Of a DNA stretch of 64,000 nt, positions 10,864 to 25,011 are shown in pieces (within the stretch, counting starts at the first letter, position 1; each line of letters begins with the position of its first letter). This DNA comes from Plicaturopsis crispa FD-325 SS-3. Taxonomy: Eukaryota; Basidiomycota; Agaricomycetes; Amylocorticiales; Amylocorticiaceae. A model generated the notes under the pieces. That model did no database searches, was not told the DNA's origin, and was given only the letters and a program-made list of their open reading frames with translations. Position numbers and translations under genes: made by a program. Where the stretch lies: contig KN832564.1 of NCBI GenBank assembly GCA_000827205.1, positions 1,004,682-1,068,681 of the forward strand. Reading direction: 5' to 3'.

Positions 10864-13800
10864 CGAAACCGATGAAGCTGTCGCGCCTAGTACTGGTCGA
10901 GAACGGAAGAAGCAAAAGGTGGCTTTTGCTCGGACCATCGACGTTCAGTCTACAAGCCATTCCGGTGGACAGAATGTCGTAGCTGGCCCTTCCAAGAAGA
11001 CGACAGTCGATAGTGAGTTCACACGAACCTCTACATTGAAGGGATAACCAACGGATGGTGCAGGTCTGAAAGGCCTGCCGACGTCGATCGACGTGGAAAG
11101 ATTTGCAGAGGTATATAACTCGGTCATCTGGTAGCGATTTCTTTTTCTCATCTATCGTACGGCTTTCCAGACCCGATCTTTTGAGATCAATGCGATGCAG
11201 AACGCTATGAAAAGTGCACGGTAAGTCTTGCAAACATTTATCGCGTCTGATAACCTAACCTGACGGTATTCTGTAGTGAGGCCTCTACCCAAAGAGCGTG
11301 GCAAGCTCTTCCACGGCACCTACGCCGAAGGGCTGCTAGTCATGACGTTCGACGTGTTCCTGCACGTCTCCGAGGTAGAGCCCGCGCGGAGGTGTGTTTG
11401 TCCCCCCTGTAATATGTTCGAAGCTCAACAGTGTGGGATTAGATGGACATTGTTAAGAAAAAATCTCCAGCTAAACCGAAAAGGGGCGCGGCAAACCGCG
11501 TCAGTCGGACGGAATCGTTTCTGAAACGACAACGTGAGTATCAAGCACTTTGAGAACACATACACGTATAACGATTTATCTTAGGGGAGAAAACTTGGCT
11601 GGAAACGCACATATGGCATGCGAAGCGCATGCCCATGGAGAACTTGTGGGGTTATAGACTGGTAGGGCGCCGTTTCTCCCCCTCCCCGCTCGATATTGAG
11701 TGTATCTATCGCTTAGGCAATCACTCCGACCGAGAAATCGTTTCGACCCTCTCATAGAGCCTCTGTGCACGGGTCTATCCTGCATGACGCGTCGTATCAA
11801 TCTCTCATCGAGCTGAAGGGCCCGGAACACATCCTACGCACTCTACTAGAAACATGCTGTGATCCCCAGGGTCAAGGCCCAGGCGCTAAACGGTTTCGTA
11901 TCCATTTGCATATCTCATATAATGTAGCGCTAACTTCTTATGCCACTGCAAGGTATCTGACTGGCGCCCGCGTGCTCAACACGCATATATATAAACCTGG
12001 ATCTTATCCATTTGACCTCATTGCCCCGATTACAGTGATGTGGAGACCAAGTCCTCCCGTCACGAACGATTCTGTCCCTCCAAAGGAGCCTGGTCTAGCA
12101 GCTGCGTCTCAGCCGGCACAGGGCACTGCGTCAACTTCCAAGCCCAAGCGGAAGGGAAAGGAAAAAGAGCAGGTGGCTGAGTCTTCCCCGCCTTCAGCAG
12201 CTGATTCACCTCGTACTGTGTGGATCTTCTCCCACCCAGGACCGTACATCGATGTCTTCGCCGCACTAGGCACCTCGGCCTCACTGGCCATAGATGCACA
12301 GCGGCAGTCGAATGCCAGCGTACCGGAAACAAACACAGTAGAAGTTGAAATTGCAGATCTTAGAGAACATGTCAATGTTTTCGAGATCATGGGCCCGAGA
12401 GCTAACCAGATCATCAAAGGTGCTCTTACTCCCGTCGTGGATGATGAACGGGAGGAATTTAAGAAGGTTAGATTTTCATCAAGAATATCGCTTCGCGAGC
12501 CACTCATCGAGTATCACAGTTTTGGGCGGCCTTGACAGATTTGCAGACATCTGGATCTGTTCCCCGAGGCATGGTCGTCGGATTCAAGATATATGACCCT
12601 CGACTAAAGTTCGACTTTAGAGATTTATTCATTTTTTGATGCTGACATCCAGGCAGATTCCCACCCAAGAATGCGAAGCCTAGGACTCATGAGACAGGCT
12701 CTCAGCAGTTCTCACCCGCATTAGCTACGTTTCCTACTGCTGCTATCGCGCGTAGTGAGATTTGGGATGACGAGATAAGGACAAGCTTGAAAAAACCGCG
12801 CTTTAACAAGAAAACCCTCGATGAACGCCGCTCTAAGGTATGTTCTACCTCTCCGGCCGAGGACAAATTTTAGCTCATCTTCGCCCCAGCTTCTTGTACC
12901 AGGAACTGCGTTAGCTCCATTGCGTCAAGACGACCGTGTGCCAGTCCTCATGATCCAACGTTCGCTCGAATCGACGTCGACTACCGAATCCCAGCCTCTT
13001 CACGGCTGGACCCTGATTATCCCATCCGGTTGGTCTATGCCGTTCTTTTCCTCCCTTACATTTACGGGGACACGGGTCGGTGGCCAGCGAGAACGTCAAA
13101 CCCAGTGTTTCGAGTCTGGCACCCTTTGCTTTCCCCGCGATTATCCGTTCACTAGGACACACGACGTCTTTGTCGCCGAACGTGAGGCAGAGGAAAGAGC
13201 CCTTTGGGAGCGCAAACCGCCGGCCAAAAGAGTCAATTGGGACAAAATTGGAACTCGGAGCCCATGGCGCCCGGACTGGGAAGTGATTTTGAGGATAGGC
13301 GAAGCTGAGGCTGGACCAGACAAGGATGGTCTACTACCCACTCAACGGGAGGAACCTAGTCGCAATGGCGATGTCCGTCCATGGCTGCTGCGCGGCACAG
13401 ACACCAAGACTATCGTCGAGAATGCGTCGAATATGCTCAATCACGGTGCAGGACTTTTGGCTGAAGTCAATAAATTACGGACAAGGCGACTTCAGGATCC
13501 TCTCAGCTCCAGTGTACGCGGGGACGACCTGCTCCGTGGCGCTCTTGTGATGGTGAGGGTAAAGATGTGTGGCCGGGGCTCCCCTCAAGATATGGCGATA
13601 ATATATGCCGTCCACGACGAGGAGTGGACCATGTGGGACAAGGTATTCGAGCTTAAGAAACAACCCAGAATCCCCTTGCAAGACGAGGAGGTTCCGGAGG
13701 AGAGCCAGGTGACTGAGTTGTTTATGCATCCCTGCTCAAGCGCTGACACGGCGTCTTTCTTGCTCCCGCCGCAGCTCCTGGACGCGAAACCAGCACAAGA

Positions 13801-14058
13801 ATCTATCGTTGGTTATGTCACCACGGGCAATTTTTCGCTTTCGCGCGGCGAAGGCTTCGCAATCGGTGCGATTTCTTTGGCGCACGTTCTTTGCATGAAA
13901 CAACAGGCTTCAAAGTGAGTATGGACGCTTCTCGGCTTCCCAGCAGGTGCTTACGTTCGCCATATAGGCATCGAAATCCTCGTGCGCTGCTAGTGAAAAT
14001 ACGGGATCGCGATGGATTCAAGTGCTGGCCGGCTTATGTCGATATTCTGGAGGGATGA
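10817..14058 (+). CDS. POP1: POP1, large protein subunit of RNase P / RNase MRP
   Basis: Spliced exons give the POP1 signature in order. The N-terminus is basic (MAPKRKNT repeat, RERKKQKV). It is followed by SLKGLPTSIDVERFAE, EINAMQNAMKSAR, RAWQALPRHLRRRAASHDV, RRVPARLRGRARAEM, RVSRTESFLKRQREKTWLET, HIWHAKRMPMENLWGYRL, TPTEKSFRPSHRASVHGS and ILHDASYQSLIELKG. A middle region includes KPGSYPFDLIAPITVMW and VWIFSHPGPY, and a long POPLD-type C-terminal exon (12821-13918) leads to the final exon PRALLVKIRDRDGFKCWPAY. The stop is at 14056-14058. The product binds the RNA of RNase P and RNase MRP in the nucleus and is needed for tRNA 5' processing and rRNA maturation. A Ser/Lys-rich insert lies before the VWIFSHPGP block. 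The gene appears intact. Confidence 0.93.
11893..11952 (+). other. 60-bp stop-free intron inside the POP1 coding region
   Basis: The segment starts with GTTTCG, holds a CTAAC branch-point-like site and ends in GCAAG. Removing it joins GAKR to YLTGARV, as in other POP1 proteins. It is 3n long with no in-frame stop, so retention would add 20 residues without ending translation. Confidence 0.6.
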
Positions 14059-14206
14059 TATCACAGTTTCGAATCGTGTTTAGACCCGTGTAGTACTAGT
14101 ACACCTAGTACACCAGATATCCTTCATTTATGTTTCGCTACACTCACGACTAATCATACAAGATCATAAGTACATTTGATGGAGGAATAACGTGCCTCGT
14201 TCATCA

Positions 14207-15505
14207 CTACAGCAAGAATGCGAAAATCTCTTTCAAGACCTCCTCGCTTTGCTCCTCTGGGATATAATGACCGCAGTCAAGGCTCGTCCCCGTTACCTCA
14301 ACTTGAGCGTCGGAGACCCCTTTCCACACCTCAACGACGTCGCCATATATCGGCATCATCCCCTTCGCGCCCCATAAGACGCGGAGAGCGGGTACAGCGA
14401 TCTTGCGGCCATCCTGCCTGTCTTGCTTGTCATGGTCGAGATCGATAGTGGCAGATGCTCGATAATCCTCGCACGTCTGTTACAGTTGAGAAAGTATGCA
14501 CGCGTGCTAAGAGATGGGGCTTACCGCGTGGATGGTTTCAGGCTTGAAGAAGGCTGCGTGATATGCAGCGACGGCTTCGGCGGTGTGAACTGCTCGGCTA
14601 TGTGTTGGACGGCGAGCGAGCGTGTTCCAGAATGCGAGTGGGTTAGACCCAATTACACTTTCCTGTTGCAAAGTACGAGGACAGGTGGGTGAGTTCCAAG
14701 AGTTAGTAGCGATGGCAAGGACTCGAGTTTTACCGGGTAGGGAGAAGGCAGGATCTTGAAGAACCAATGCCAATAACCTTTAGCCTAACAGGTAGACATT
14801 GTGCGTAAGCAGACGGGAAAGTGGGTCGAATGAGATGCTTCCTCACGAATTTGTCATCAGTCGTTTCATACATATGGAGGGTCGGACAGATGTCCAGCAG
14901 CATCAATTTTTTGACAACGCCCGGGTGATCGACAACCAATCGGTGGGACACTCTAGCACCCCTGTCGTGGGCGACTAGGAAGAACTCGTTGAACCCAAAA
15001 TGTTGCCTTAGTGACGATGTTAACAAGGGAATACCACGGGAGACAAGGCTTGCTCACATCACGGCAACTTGGTCGGCTGCCATTTCTCTCTTGGAGTATT
15101 CTACGTGGCTATCAGAGCCGGGGGGTTTTGAAGACTCGCCATAACCTATATTCAAAAGGGGGTTTAGAACAATAAGGAGCGCAGGTGAACCTATAGCGTA
15201 CCTCTCAGATCTGCGACGACGACGGTGAATTTCTCTGCTAGTCGATCCACGATCTTGTGCCACATGCTAAGGGTTATAGCGGGCAATAATCAGAGCGATG
15301 CAACGAGTGGCTGGCTGCAACTCACAAGTAGGTCTGTGGATATCCATGGAGCAGTAGCAGGGGTGGACCACTTCCCCCTTTGACAGCGTGAATAGTCACA
15401 CCGTTGGGAACAGCTTTGCTTTGGACAGGTATATAATGATGGGTAAAGCTCGCAAAAGGAGCGAGAGGTGGAGTGGGTCCGACACTGGGCCCGGAGGTTC
15501 CAAGT
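14207..15505 (-). CDS. alpha/beta-hydrolase, haloacetate (fluoroacetate) dehalogenase / epoxide hydrolase type
   Basis: Five or six exons on the minus strand. The first clear exon reads THHYIPVQSKAVPNGVTIHA and GSGPPLLLLHGYPQT, with the oxyanion HGYP. Then come MWHKIVDRLAEKFTVVVADL, GYGESSKPPGSDSHVEYSKR, FFLVAHDRGARVSHRL (nucleophilic Asp in HDRG), LMLLDICPTLHMYETTDDKF, YWHWFFKILPSPYP, ESVIGSNPLAFWNTL, TCEDYRASATIDLDHD, LRVLWGAKGMMPIYGDVVEV and TSLDCGHYIPEEQ with the catalytic His. An Asp nucleophile and the WHWFF cap motif match fluoroacetate dehalogenase-like enzymes, which split carbon-halogen bonds of haloacids; the true substrate is unknown. The stop is at 14207-14209. The start is unresolved: no ATG lies in frame before a TGA upstream of the first recognised exon, and that region overlaps the reading frame of the upstream dehydrogenase. 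Confidence 0.8.
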
Positions 15506-16888
15506 CTGAGATATGGGAATCATTGTGAGCAAAGATACAATAAACTTGGAAAAGTCGACAGACTTCTTGATGGCATCGACAACGGCGGTGGTGACCTCCA
15601 CAGTGTTTGACGAGCCACCGAGATCCTTTGTGAGTATCCCAGCTCCCGTAACAGTCTCGACAGCCTCCATCAAGAGTTTCGCGGCAGCAGGCTCACCGAG
15701 CCAGTCCAGCATTTCCGCTGCCGTCCAGAATGTGGCCACGGGGTTCGCAATACCCTTTCCACTGATGTCCGGAGCGGATCCATGTACCGGCTCGAACATG
15801 GAGGGAGCTTGGCGGGTCGGGTCAAGGTTCGACGTAGGTGCTATACCAATAGAGCCAGCAAGAGACGCAGCGAGGTCGGAGAGGATGTCGGCGTGGAGAT
15901 TCGTGGCAACGATGGTGTCAAGACTCTTTGGGTGGAGGACCATGCGCGTTGTCTGTGAAGTTCAAGTGCCGACATCAATGCTTGCGGGAGGGCTAAGAGC
16001 ATCGACGAGTGCGATGAGCTCACCATCGCATCCACGAGCATTTTGTCGAATTTGACGTGAGGAAACTCGGCAGCGACCTCGTACGCGACTTCATCCCACA
16101 ATACCATACCGGACCGCTGCGCGTTCGACTTGGTGACGAAAGTCAGGAGCTTGCGTGGCCGTTTCTCAGCCGTTTGGAATGCGAAGCGGAAGATACGCCT
16201 AATCGCATGCCGACTGAAAATGGCGAGCTCTGTCGACCGAGGGAAATGAGCATGTCATTTGATAGATTATGAATATATTCTTACCAGTGCCTACTTCCCA
16301 GTCCTGACCAATGTGCGTGCGCCCACCTTGTCCGGCGTACTCTCCTTCGCTATTTTCGCGAACAAGAACCCAATCGAGGTCTTCCTGCACAACGGAAGAT
16401 CTCAGTAATGGGGCTACGATCCCTAGTCATCCAGTCGCAGGCAAACTCACAGGTTTAATCCCAGCGAGCGGTGACGTAGTTCCGCGAAGAATGCGCGTGG
16501 GGCGAACATTCGCGTACTGCTGGAACCTCTGACGAATGGGGAGCAACAAAGACCAAAGGGAAATGTGGTCGGGGACGTTTGGGTCTCCGACAGCACCGAA
16601 GAAGATGGCGTCCTTGGGGCGAAGCACGTCCAGGAAGTCATCGGGCATGTACGATCCAGTGGCTTTGAACTTATCACTGGACCAATCAAAATGCTCGAGA
16701 TCGAGCGTGAACGTTCCCGTCACGGAGGAGAGGGTCTCGAGCACGGTCAGTCCTAAGTATGAGGGGCACACATGGAGTGTTAGTAATGAGAGATTCGACA
16801 CCAGGATGGAACCATGCAAACCTGCCGAAATGACCTCTGGACCGATGCCATCGCCAGGAATGACAGCGATTTTGTAGGTGTTCGCCAT
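15290..16888 (-). CDS. tartrate dehydrogenase / D-malate or isopropylmalate dehydrogenase family protein
   Basis: The start at 16888 gives MANTYKIAVIPGDGIGPEVI. After a short intron come LTVLETLSSVTGTFTLDLEH, MPDDFLDVLRPKDAIFFGAV, DHISLWSLLLPIRQRFQQYA, NVRPTRILRGTTSPLAG, EDLDWVLVRENSEGEYAGQG, TFVTKSNAQR (catalytic Lys), VLWDEVAYEVAAEFP, TRMVLHPKSLDTIVATNLHA, ILSDLAASLAGSIGIAPTSN, MFEPVHGSAPDISGKGIANP and LTKDLGGSSNTVEVTTAVVD. This is the NAD-dependent decarboxylating beta-hydroxyacid dehydrogenase family. The RPTRILRGT and RENSEGEYAGQGG motifs favour the tartrate/D-malate branch over leucine biosynthesis. Homology ends near 15555, but the frame has no stop until 15290, running through the first recognised exon of the dehalogenase in another frame. 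The true 3' end is therefore uncertain; either a small terminal intron or an extended tail is possible. Confidence 0.8.
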
Positions 16889-18978
16889 GTCGGTCAAGGC
16901 AAGATGCAAGGTCGACGAAACGCAATAGTTTAGAAACACTGACCTATATACTTACCTATTACTTATACGGCGCTCAATGCTAATCAAGTGCTAATCTTGG
17001 TACATTCGGAGATCGCTTGACTGATGTCGAGCGATGGTACCGGACCTACTTAAGTCCACGGAGGGCTGAACTCTGCCGACCGAACGGCAAAACGGCACGA
17101 CAACTTGAAAGGGTGGGGGGACTTGGTAAACCTATTTCCTGCCTTATCACCGTTATCGTCGATTTCTGGTCGGGCAAAACTCTCGAGGGAATAGCATACG
17201 CTGCCTATAACTCGTCACCTTTGTAACTTACAAGTCGCTGTCGGTGCTACCAAGGTGCACGAATGCGGACCAATAATGACACGGTCGGTCCTCGCCGCTC
17301 GGATGGATGTCCTTGCCAATAAAATATATCAGCACTTGACCCCAACGTGCTGACAAACATATGGGCTACATCAAAGTTCGGACGGTGTAAAAAGAAAGGG
17401 CACACAACCGATAATTGTGGGGAAGGGAGGGCGGATATACTGTGGGGCACGGCTGTGGGGTGAAAAAAGGGGTTCAGTTCTCCATGGCGGAGATGGCATG
17501 GCGAACTATCATCGATTGGACTTACCTGGCTTTCAAGTAAGTGGCCTTCACCAAGCCGTATCCAGATGTAGTTGACGAGGCTGTCAATTTACAACCACCC
17601 CGAAAGCAAGCCCGAGAAGTACCTCCCTGCCCGTGAATCGCGGATATTTCACTGAGTGGCGTACCATCACTCCGTAAGGCAGGCGTAGTATTCACGAAGG
17701 AGTATCTAACGGCGCTTGCAGGAGTCGTCCTGGGCAGTCTGGGTATGCGTCCAAGCCTTCGCTTCGACTGGCCTCTGTCGCGCACAGCAGCACGGGAGTG
17801 TGAGAGCGAGCCTCTCGGAGATCTAAATGGGCCAGTGTCCTTGCACAGTGCCACGAATATGAACCAGGACCTCGTTTCCGAGGAGCGGGACCTTGTTAGC
17901 GGTACCAATCTTTCTTCATGCCCGTTCACGTGGGAGGGGTGTCCGAGCCGCTATCGCATCGTAAAATCTGCATCGCCCGGTACCGGACCAAAGTGCGTGT
18001 GCGTGTCTACTAGCGTGGCTGGCGTGCACGAGTCTCGGCGTGGAAACTTTGTTGACGGTCGCCATATGTAGGTCTGGTAGGAGTCAGGACCGTGCAATTG
18101 TGGCGTATCTAGCGTCAAGTCGATTGAACGTACGGTTGATGCGTCAGTCGACGGGTAGACGATGAGAAGGAGTACATCGCAGCGTGACTCCATAAAGTGC
18201 GTCATTCTCCGTCTAAGCAGTGGTTCCTGGTGTCGGCAATTAGGACTATTGGATCAGACACGATGAATTGAACAGAGAGAGCCTCGCGTGCGTACCGTCG
18301 GAACCGTCATTTTTTCGCGTCCACAGTCGACCAAGATCACTCTCGGATCTCTTCGCAGGTCTTTCCGTCCATCCCATAGACCGTGGTTCTCCATAGGTTC
18401 TCAACCAGAGGGCACGAATCGCGTATACAGCCTAGCGATAGTAGTCCACCCGCGCCGGTAATGTTGCAGCGCATGTGATAAAAAGTCGAAAATCACTATC
18501 AAGCCGTTAATTCTTTCCGAGAAGTGTGTAGAGTTCAACGCAGGTTTCAAGGCATATCCAGAGCAAACAAAGAGTAGGATAAGAGTGGGAAAGAGGGAAC
18601 GTCCGTGTAGGTACTACTTGCATGATGCTGAGGAGGAGGAATGAGTCTATGCGGAGACGTCAGCTCCCGGCAACCATTTCCGAGGGAGACAGGGGCTATT
18701 AGACATTGCCAATGAATCAGCGATAATTTATCCCTGCGCGTCCTCCTGGCACTTTCCTCTTACCACCATCACAGCCGTCGAAGCACATAAGACACACGCG
18801 CAGACCGATATTTCGGCATACGTATGGCTAGGCGCGTACTTTAATCGAAACTTGGACCTCAAATTTCCACCCACTGACTTGCGTACTCCAGAAGCTCCTA
18901 TTCGACGCATACTAGTCATCTTTGCAACTACCAGTAATCGTTGCGCAGACAGGCATCCGATTGCTCTCCACGAGCATC
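16889..18978. other. large gene-free stretch (about 2.1 kb)
   Basis: Between the divergent dehydrogenase and sterol glucosyltransferase starts. Open frames at 17522-17929 and 17745-18071 lie antisense to each other, are Arg/Ser-rich and show no family motif. I see no repeat, RNA gene or strong TATA box. Confidence 0.45.
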
Positions 18979-21900
18979 ATGGCTGATCTAGAGAAATACC
19001 GTTCTCGCAGCCCCAGCCCTTCCAGAGACGAATTACCCTCGGAAACCCCGTCCATTACGCGCATCATTCACGAGGCAGGACTATACGAGAAAGTTCTCAG
19101 CTGCGTCGGCTGCGAGCGACACTCGAGGACGAGTTCAGAGGACGAGAACCCCAACAAAGCTTTCGTTGACCTTGTCGGTCGCGACCTCGACCCCTCAGCT
19201 CAAGCGATCACAAGCGGTCTCGCGAAACTCTCTGCAGCGGGGGACACATGGACGAAACATGATTTGACGACCGAACCCGAAGAGTACGATGCCGACACGA
19301 CGTCTTCGCCGTCTACGCTCTCCGATGCGTCGTTCGACGAGCTCGATGATGAACACTCAGAAGAGATCGAGAAGCCAGTCGTATTAGCGGACACGGATTT
19401 CACCCCTCGTCCAGGTTTTCGCGTCCCGCAGCTTGAGAGTGAGACCTGGAAGATGTCCCCTGATGACGCTCTCAAACTCCTCATACATGAATTCGGGCCA
19501 CTTGCCGCTGACGGGGATGAAGAAAGGCTCCTTTTTGAAGCGGATGGCGCGTTCTTGTCTGATGTTATCATCCTAGTGAGTTATCCATATGCATGTGGGA
19601 GAATACCAGCTCAAATAAGTCGAATCAGGGTGTTATCCACCTGACGACACATAGGATCGCATTCCATGCTTCATTGCTCTCTACGCGTCCCTCGCAGCAG
19701 ATCATCAAGTCTGGTCCAGTCGTCATTCGTCGAAAAGGATTTCACAAGAAGAGGAGAGTTTGGCTGGAATTGACGCATGACATGATTGCTTCTTATGCAT
19801 CTAGCCGCGATACAGACCATATCAGACCTATCAGGACCATCATGTGTGCGTTCCTCCAGTTTCATTGTCAATTCGTGGCGGCCATTAACACACGAATGCA
19901 GTGTCGTCAGTTAAAAAGGTCTTACCGCGCGACGCAAAGCATCCTAGACGCATCGTCCTTGTTTTTGACACGGTCGAGATGGTCAAGGAGAGCGTAGTAG
20001 AATTTGACACCGAGGAATCCACCGCTCATTGGAGGAGGGAGCTCGAAAGTTAGTTGTTTTCCGTCCCATATCATATATACGAGCTTACCTGTGTGACTAG
20101 GCACCATATATATTTATAGACATACACGTCGGCAGGCGCTAGACAGCAACGCTGACACGTCCAACGGCGTTCGCCTTAACATTCCGCTCGCTAATATTGC
20201 GAAGATAGAACCGGTGCACCGCTTCTCCACCGCATCCCTCGCCTCTGTCATCTCTATTTCTATCGCCGAGCACGACTGCCAACGGTCAAAGCACGAAGAA
20301 TGTAATCAGCACGAAAAATTACAGCTCTGCACGATTCGACCTGGTCCGGAGTGGAAGAAGCTGGATGATTATATCAACGCAGCAAAGGAACGCCCACGAC
20401 GAAGCGATTTGCCAGGATCTGGAACTGTTGTGGATTTTGGTCCCTTAAGCTTTTGGGAAAACAAGAACAATTCACCCGGAGATGCACTAGACGAAGAGGA
20501 GGTCGCTGTTCGGCGTCACTTGGGCTTACAAGCTGAACATGACATATGGAGTAAGACTGTCAAAATTTCTGGACATCATCTGAAACTAATTTATATGTTC
20601 GTTCTAGTTTCGCGTGCACGCATGCGTCGGTACATCGCATCCGCTGGTTATTTTGTGCTCACCGAGCAATTTCTCGGCTTCTGGAGCAAATACTTCACTC
20701 AGGCCGATTTGCGCTACCGCGTGCCGCTTTCCACGGTGAAAAGCGCGGCTCCGTTCACACATAAACTCGTTCGTATTGCGGGAATGAGGATCGAAATAGA
20801 GGCGCAGGACGATCTGGATCTGCAATTCAAATCCGTCGAGCTACGCGACGAGGCCGTGAGGCGGGTCAACGCCGCTATCAAGGCTGCCAATTCCGCACGC
20901 CCGACTCTATCCTCGTCGGCATCGTGTCCCCCGTTACCAGAGTCTCCGACGCTTGGTCCGACAGGCCTTCCCATTCCCAAGCGCAGTGCAACTGGAATAT
21001 TCTCACCCCTTGCGCGCACTATGGAAAAGGTCAGAAGCACGCATATCGATATTCCGTACGAAATCCGACTTCAATTCCCGATGCCGATCAACATCCCGAG
21101 CCGATCGCTCTACAAGCCGAAACGTCCGCTGCATTTCGTGTGTCTTACGATAGGCTCGCGCGGTGACGCACAGCCATACATTGCACTCGGCCTAGGGCTC
21201 ATGAAGGATGGGCACCGTGTCACTATCGTGACACACGAAGAGTACAAAGCTTGGATCGAAAGCTTTGGAATCGAGCATCGGACAGCAGGCGGTGACCCAG
21301 GCGCGCTGATGAAGCTCAGCGTAGAAAATAAGGCATGGTCTTTTTCGGCGAGACAGTGTATTGCTAGCTAATGGGCGTGCTCGACCAGATGTTTTCACCC
21401 GACTTCTTTAGGGAGTCTCTTGGTAATTTCCGAGGGTGGCTTGATGATCGTGAGTTAACTAGCACCCAATCCATTGCACGCTGACCGCCCATCCTAGTTC
21501 TTGTTGAGGCGTGGGGGCAATGTCAGGATGCCGATGTTTTGCTTGAATCTCCATCAGCCATGGCGGGTGTACACATCGCGGAAGCTTTAAGTAAGGCCTC
21601 CTTCTTCCGCTTACGCCACACTCGCTCATTTGCCATGAAGATATTCCGTATTTCCGGTGTTTTACGATGCCTTGGACAAAGTAGGCTCTCTTTCGTTGTG
21701 TAATTCCACCGTGCTGACATCTGTTCAGGACTACGGAGTTTCCTCACGCGTTCCTCAGCGTTCCTGTGGATTCGCCGACCTTTAATAGTGCATCGTGAGT
21801 ATCTTATGTCGCGCACAATATGCGGCACCCTCTAACGTTTTTCAGATACGTGCTTTTCGACAACGTAATGTGGGCTGCGACTTCGGGTCAAATCAACAAA

Positions 21901-23080
21901 TGGAGAAGGAACACGCTGAAGATAGGAAACACCGATATGGGTCACTTGGCGCAATCCAAGATCACTTTCATCTACAACTTCTCGCCGGTACGTTCGTAGT
22001 TGCTTCACGCAACACGCAAGACTGCCAGCTCATATCCTTGTCAGGCCGTCGTCCACAAGCCTTTAGATTGGGGGGACACTACAATCATTTCGGGCTAGTG
22101 AGTCAGGTCTAAAGCATGCCGCCGAACTTCAGGTACTCATTGATTATGTGCAGTTGGTTTTTGGATAATCCAGATCCCGATTGGACTGCCCCTGCCTCCC
22201 TCCTTGAGTTCATAGCGACAGCCAAAAAGGACGGGAAGCCCATTGTCTATATTGGCTTCGGCAGCATCACCGTTCCCCATCCAAACACCGTCACCAACAG
22301 CATCATCAAGGCGGTGCTGAAGAGTACGCATCTCTCTACCGTCATGTAAAGCTGTAGCTAATTTTTGGCTTAGGCGATGTCCGTGCAATCATTTCGAAGG
22401 GATGGTCGGCACGCATGAGCAAAGAGGTTGAACCAGACGTCGAATGGCCCGCTGAATGCTATCAATTGGACAAAGTTCCGCACGAGTCAGTCTTCAATGT
22501 TTTCTAATCTGCGAAGGTCGTACTCATCCATTTTCCGAACGCAGCTGGCTATTTCCTCAAATTGATGCCGCTATGCATCATGGCGGAGCGGGCACGACGG
22601 GCGCAAGCCTCAGAGCTGGTATCCCTACCATCATTAAGCCGTGGTTTGGGTGAGTGCTATATGTTAGGCGCAAGTTCTATGTCGGACACTTATCGTTATT
22701 GTGCAGGGATCAATATTTCTGGGCAACTAGGGTTCAGAAGCTTGGGGTACGAATCTAATGCATCTCGTTTTCCGCCCAAAACTAACTCACTATCGTGGCT
22801 AGGCTGGTTTGAGAGTTGCTAGCCTGCGGGTTAACGATATATCCGACGCCTTGACCAAGGCTACTACCAACCGTCTCATGAAGGAGAAGGCAGCAATGAT
22901 CGGGGAGAGAATACGCAGTGTCAGTCATTGACTTGCCCACCACTGTCCATCTGCTGACATGCCGTATATGTGCAGGAGGATGGTGTCCATACCGCTATAA
23001 TTGCATTATATACGTGGCTTCATCGCGCGGGCGAGAACCGACAGAACCTAGACAGGCCTGTAAAGGCTACTTCCATGTAG
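18979..23080 (+). CDS. ATG26: sterol 3-beta-glucosyltransferase (ATG26/UGT51 family), GRAM-PH-GRAM-GT1
   Basis: The start at 18979 ([20 protein letters not shown]) leads into an acidic, low-complexity N-terminal region. A GRAM domain begins at about residue 190 ([18 protein letters not shown]). A PH-like part follows ([26 protein letters not shown]). A second GRAM domain is next ([30 protein letters not shown]). Then comes the glycosyltransferase: [89 protein letters not shown] and the UDP-sugar motif [19 protein letters not shown], then [19 protein letters not shown]. The last exon ends [18 protein letters not shown] with the stop at 23078-23080. It transfers glucose from UDP-glucose to ergosterol at membranes; in some fungi it acts in pexophagy. 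About 15 introns are needed; no break was found. One exon junction near 21333 seems to use a GC donor. Confidence 0.92.
20551..20607 (+). other. 57-bp stop-free intron in the sterol glucosyltransferase gene
   Basis: GTAAGA at the start and TTCTAG at the end, with CTGAAAC/CTAAT branch-like sites. Splicing joins EHDIW to [11 protein letters not shown] at the start of the second GRAM domain. The length is 3n and the frame is open through it. Confidence 0.6.
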
Positions 23081-23329
23081 ACCTGGAGTTGGGAGGACAG
23101 GACGTGATAGATTATTGTACGTTGACCTCTATAGAACTACTTAAAGTATGTAGTCACTAGGCCCAGTATTTGTAACCTCACTGTAATTGTACAAACAAAC
23201 CCTACTCTCGAGTTATACCATCCATCACAACTTTATGCGTGGCATGCGTTTACACATTTGCTCTACAATTACATCCGTTATACACTGCTGGAAGCGTCCG
23301 CTGTATGTTGCTCCTTCTAACCTTGAGAC

Positions 23330-25011
<1,682 letters not shown>

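Noticed and set aside
17522-18071. Overlapping open frames on both strands in the 2.1 kb gap
   Set aside because: They overlap antisense, are Arg/Ser-rich, and neither begins with a convincing ATG context or domain.
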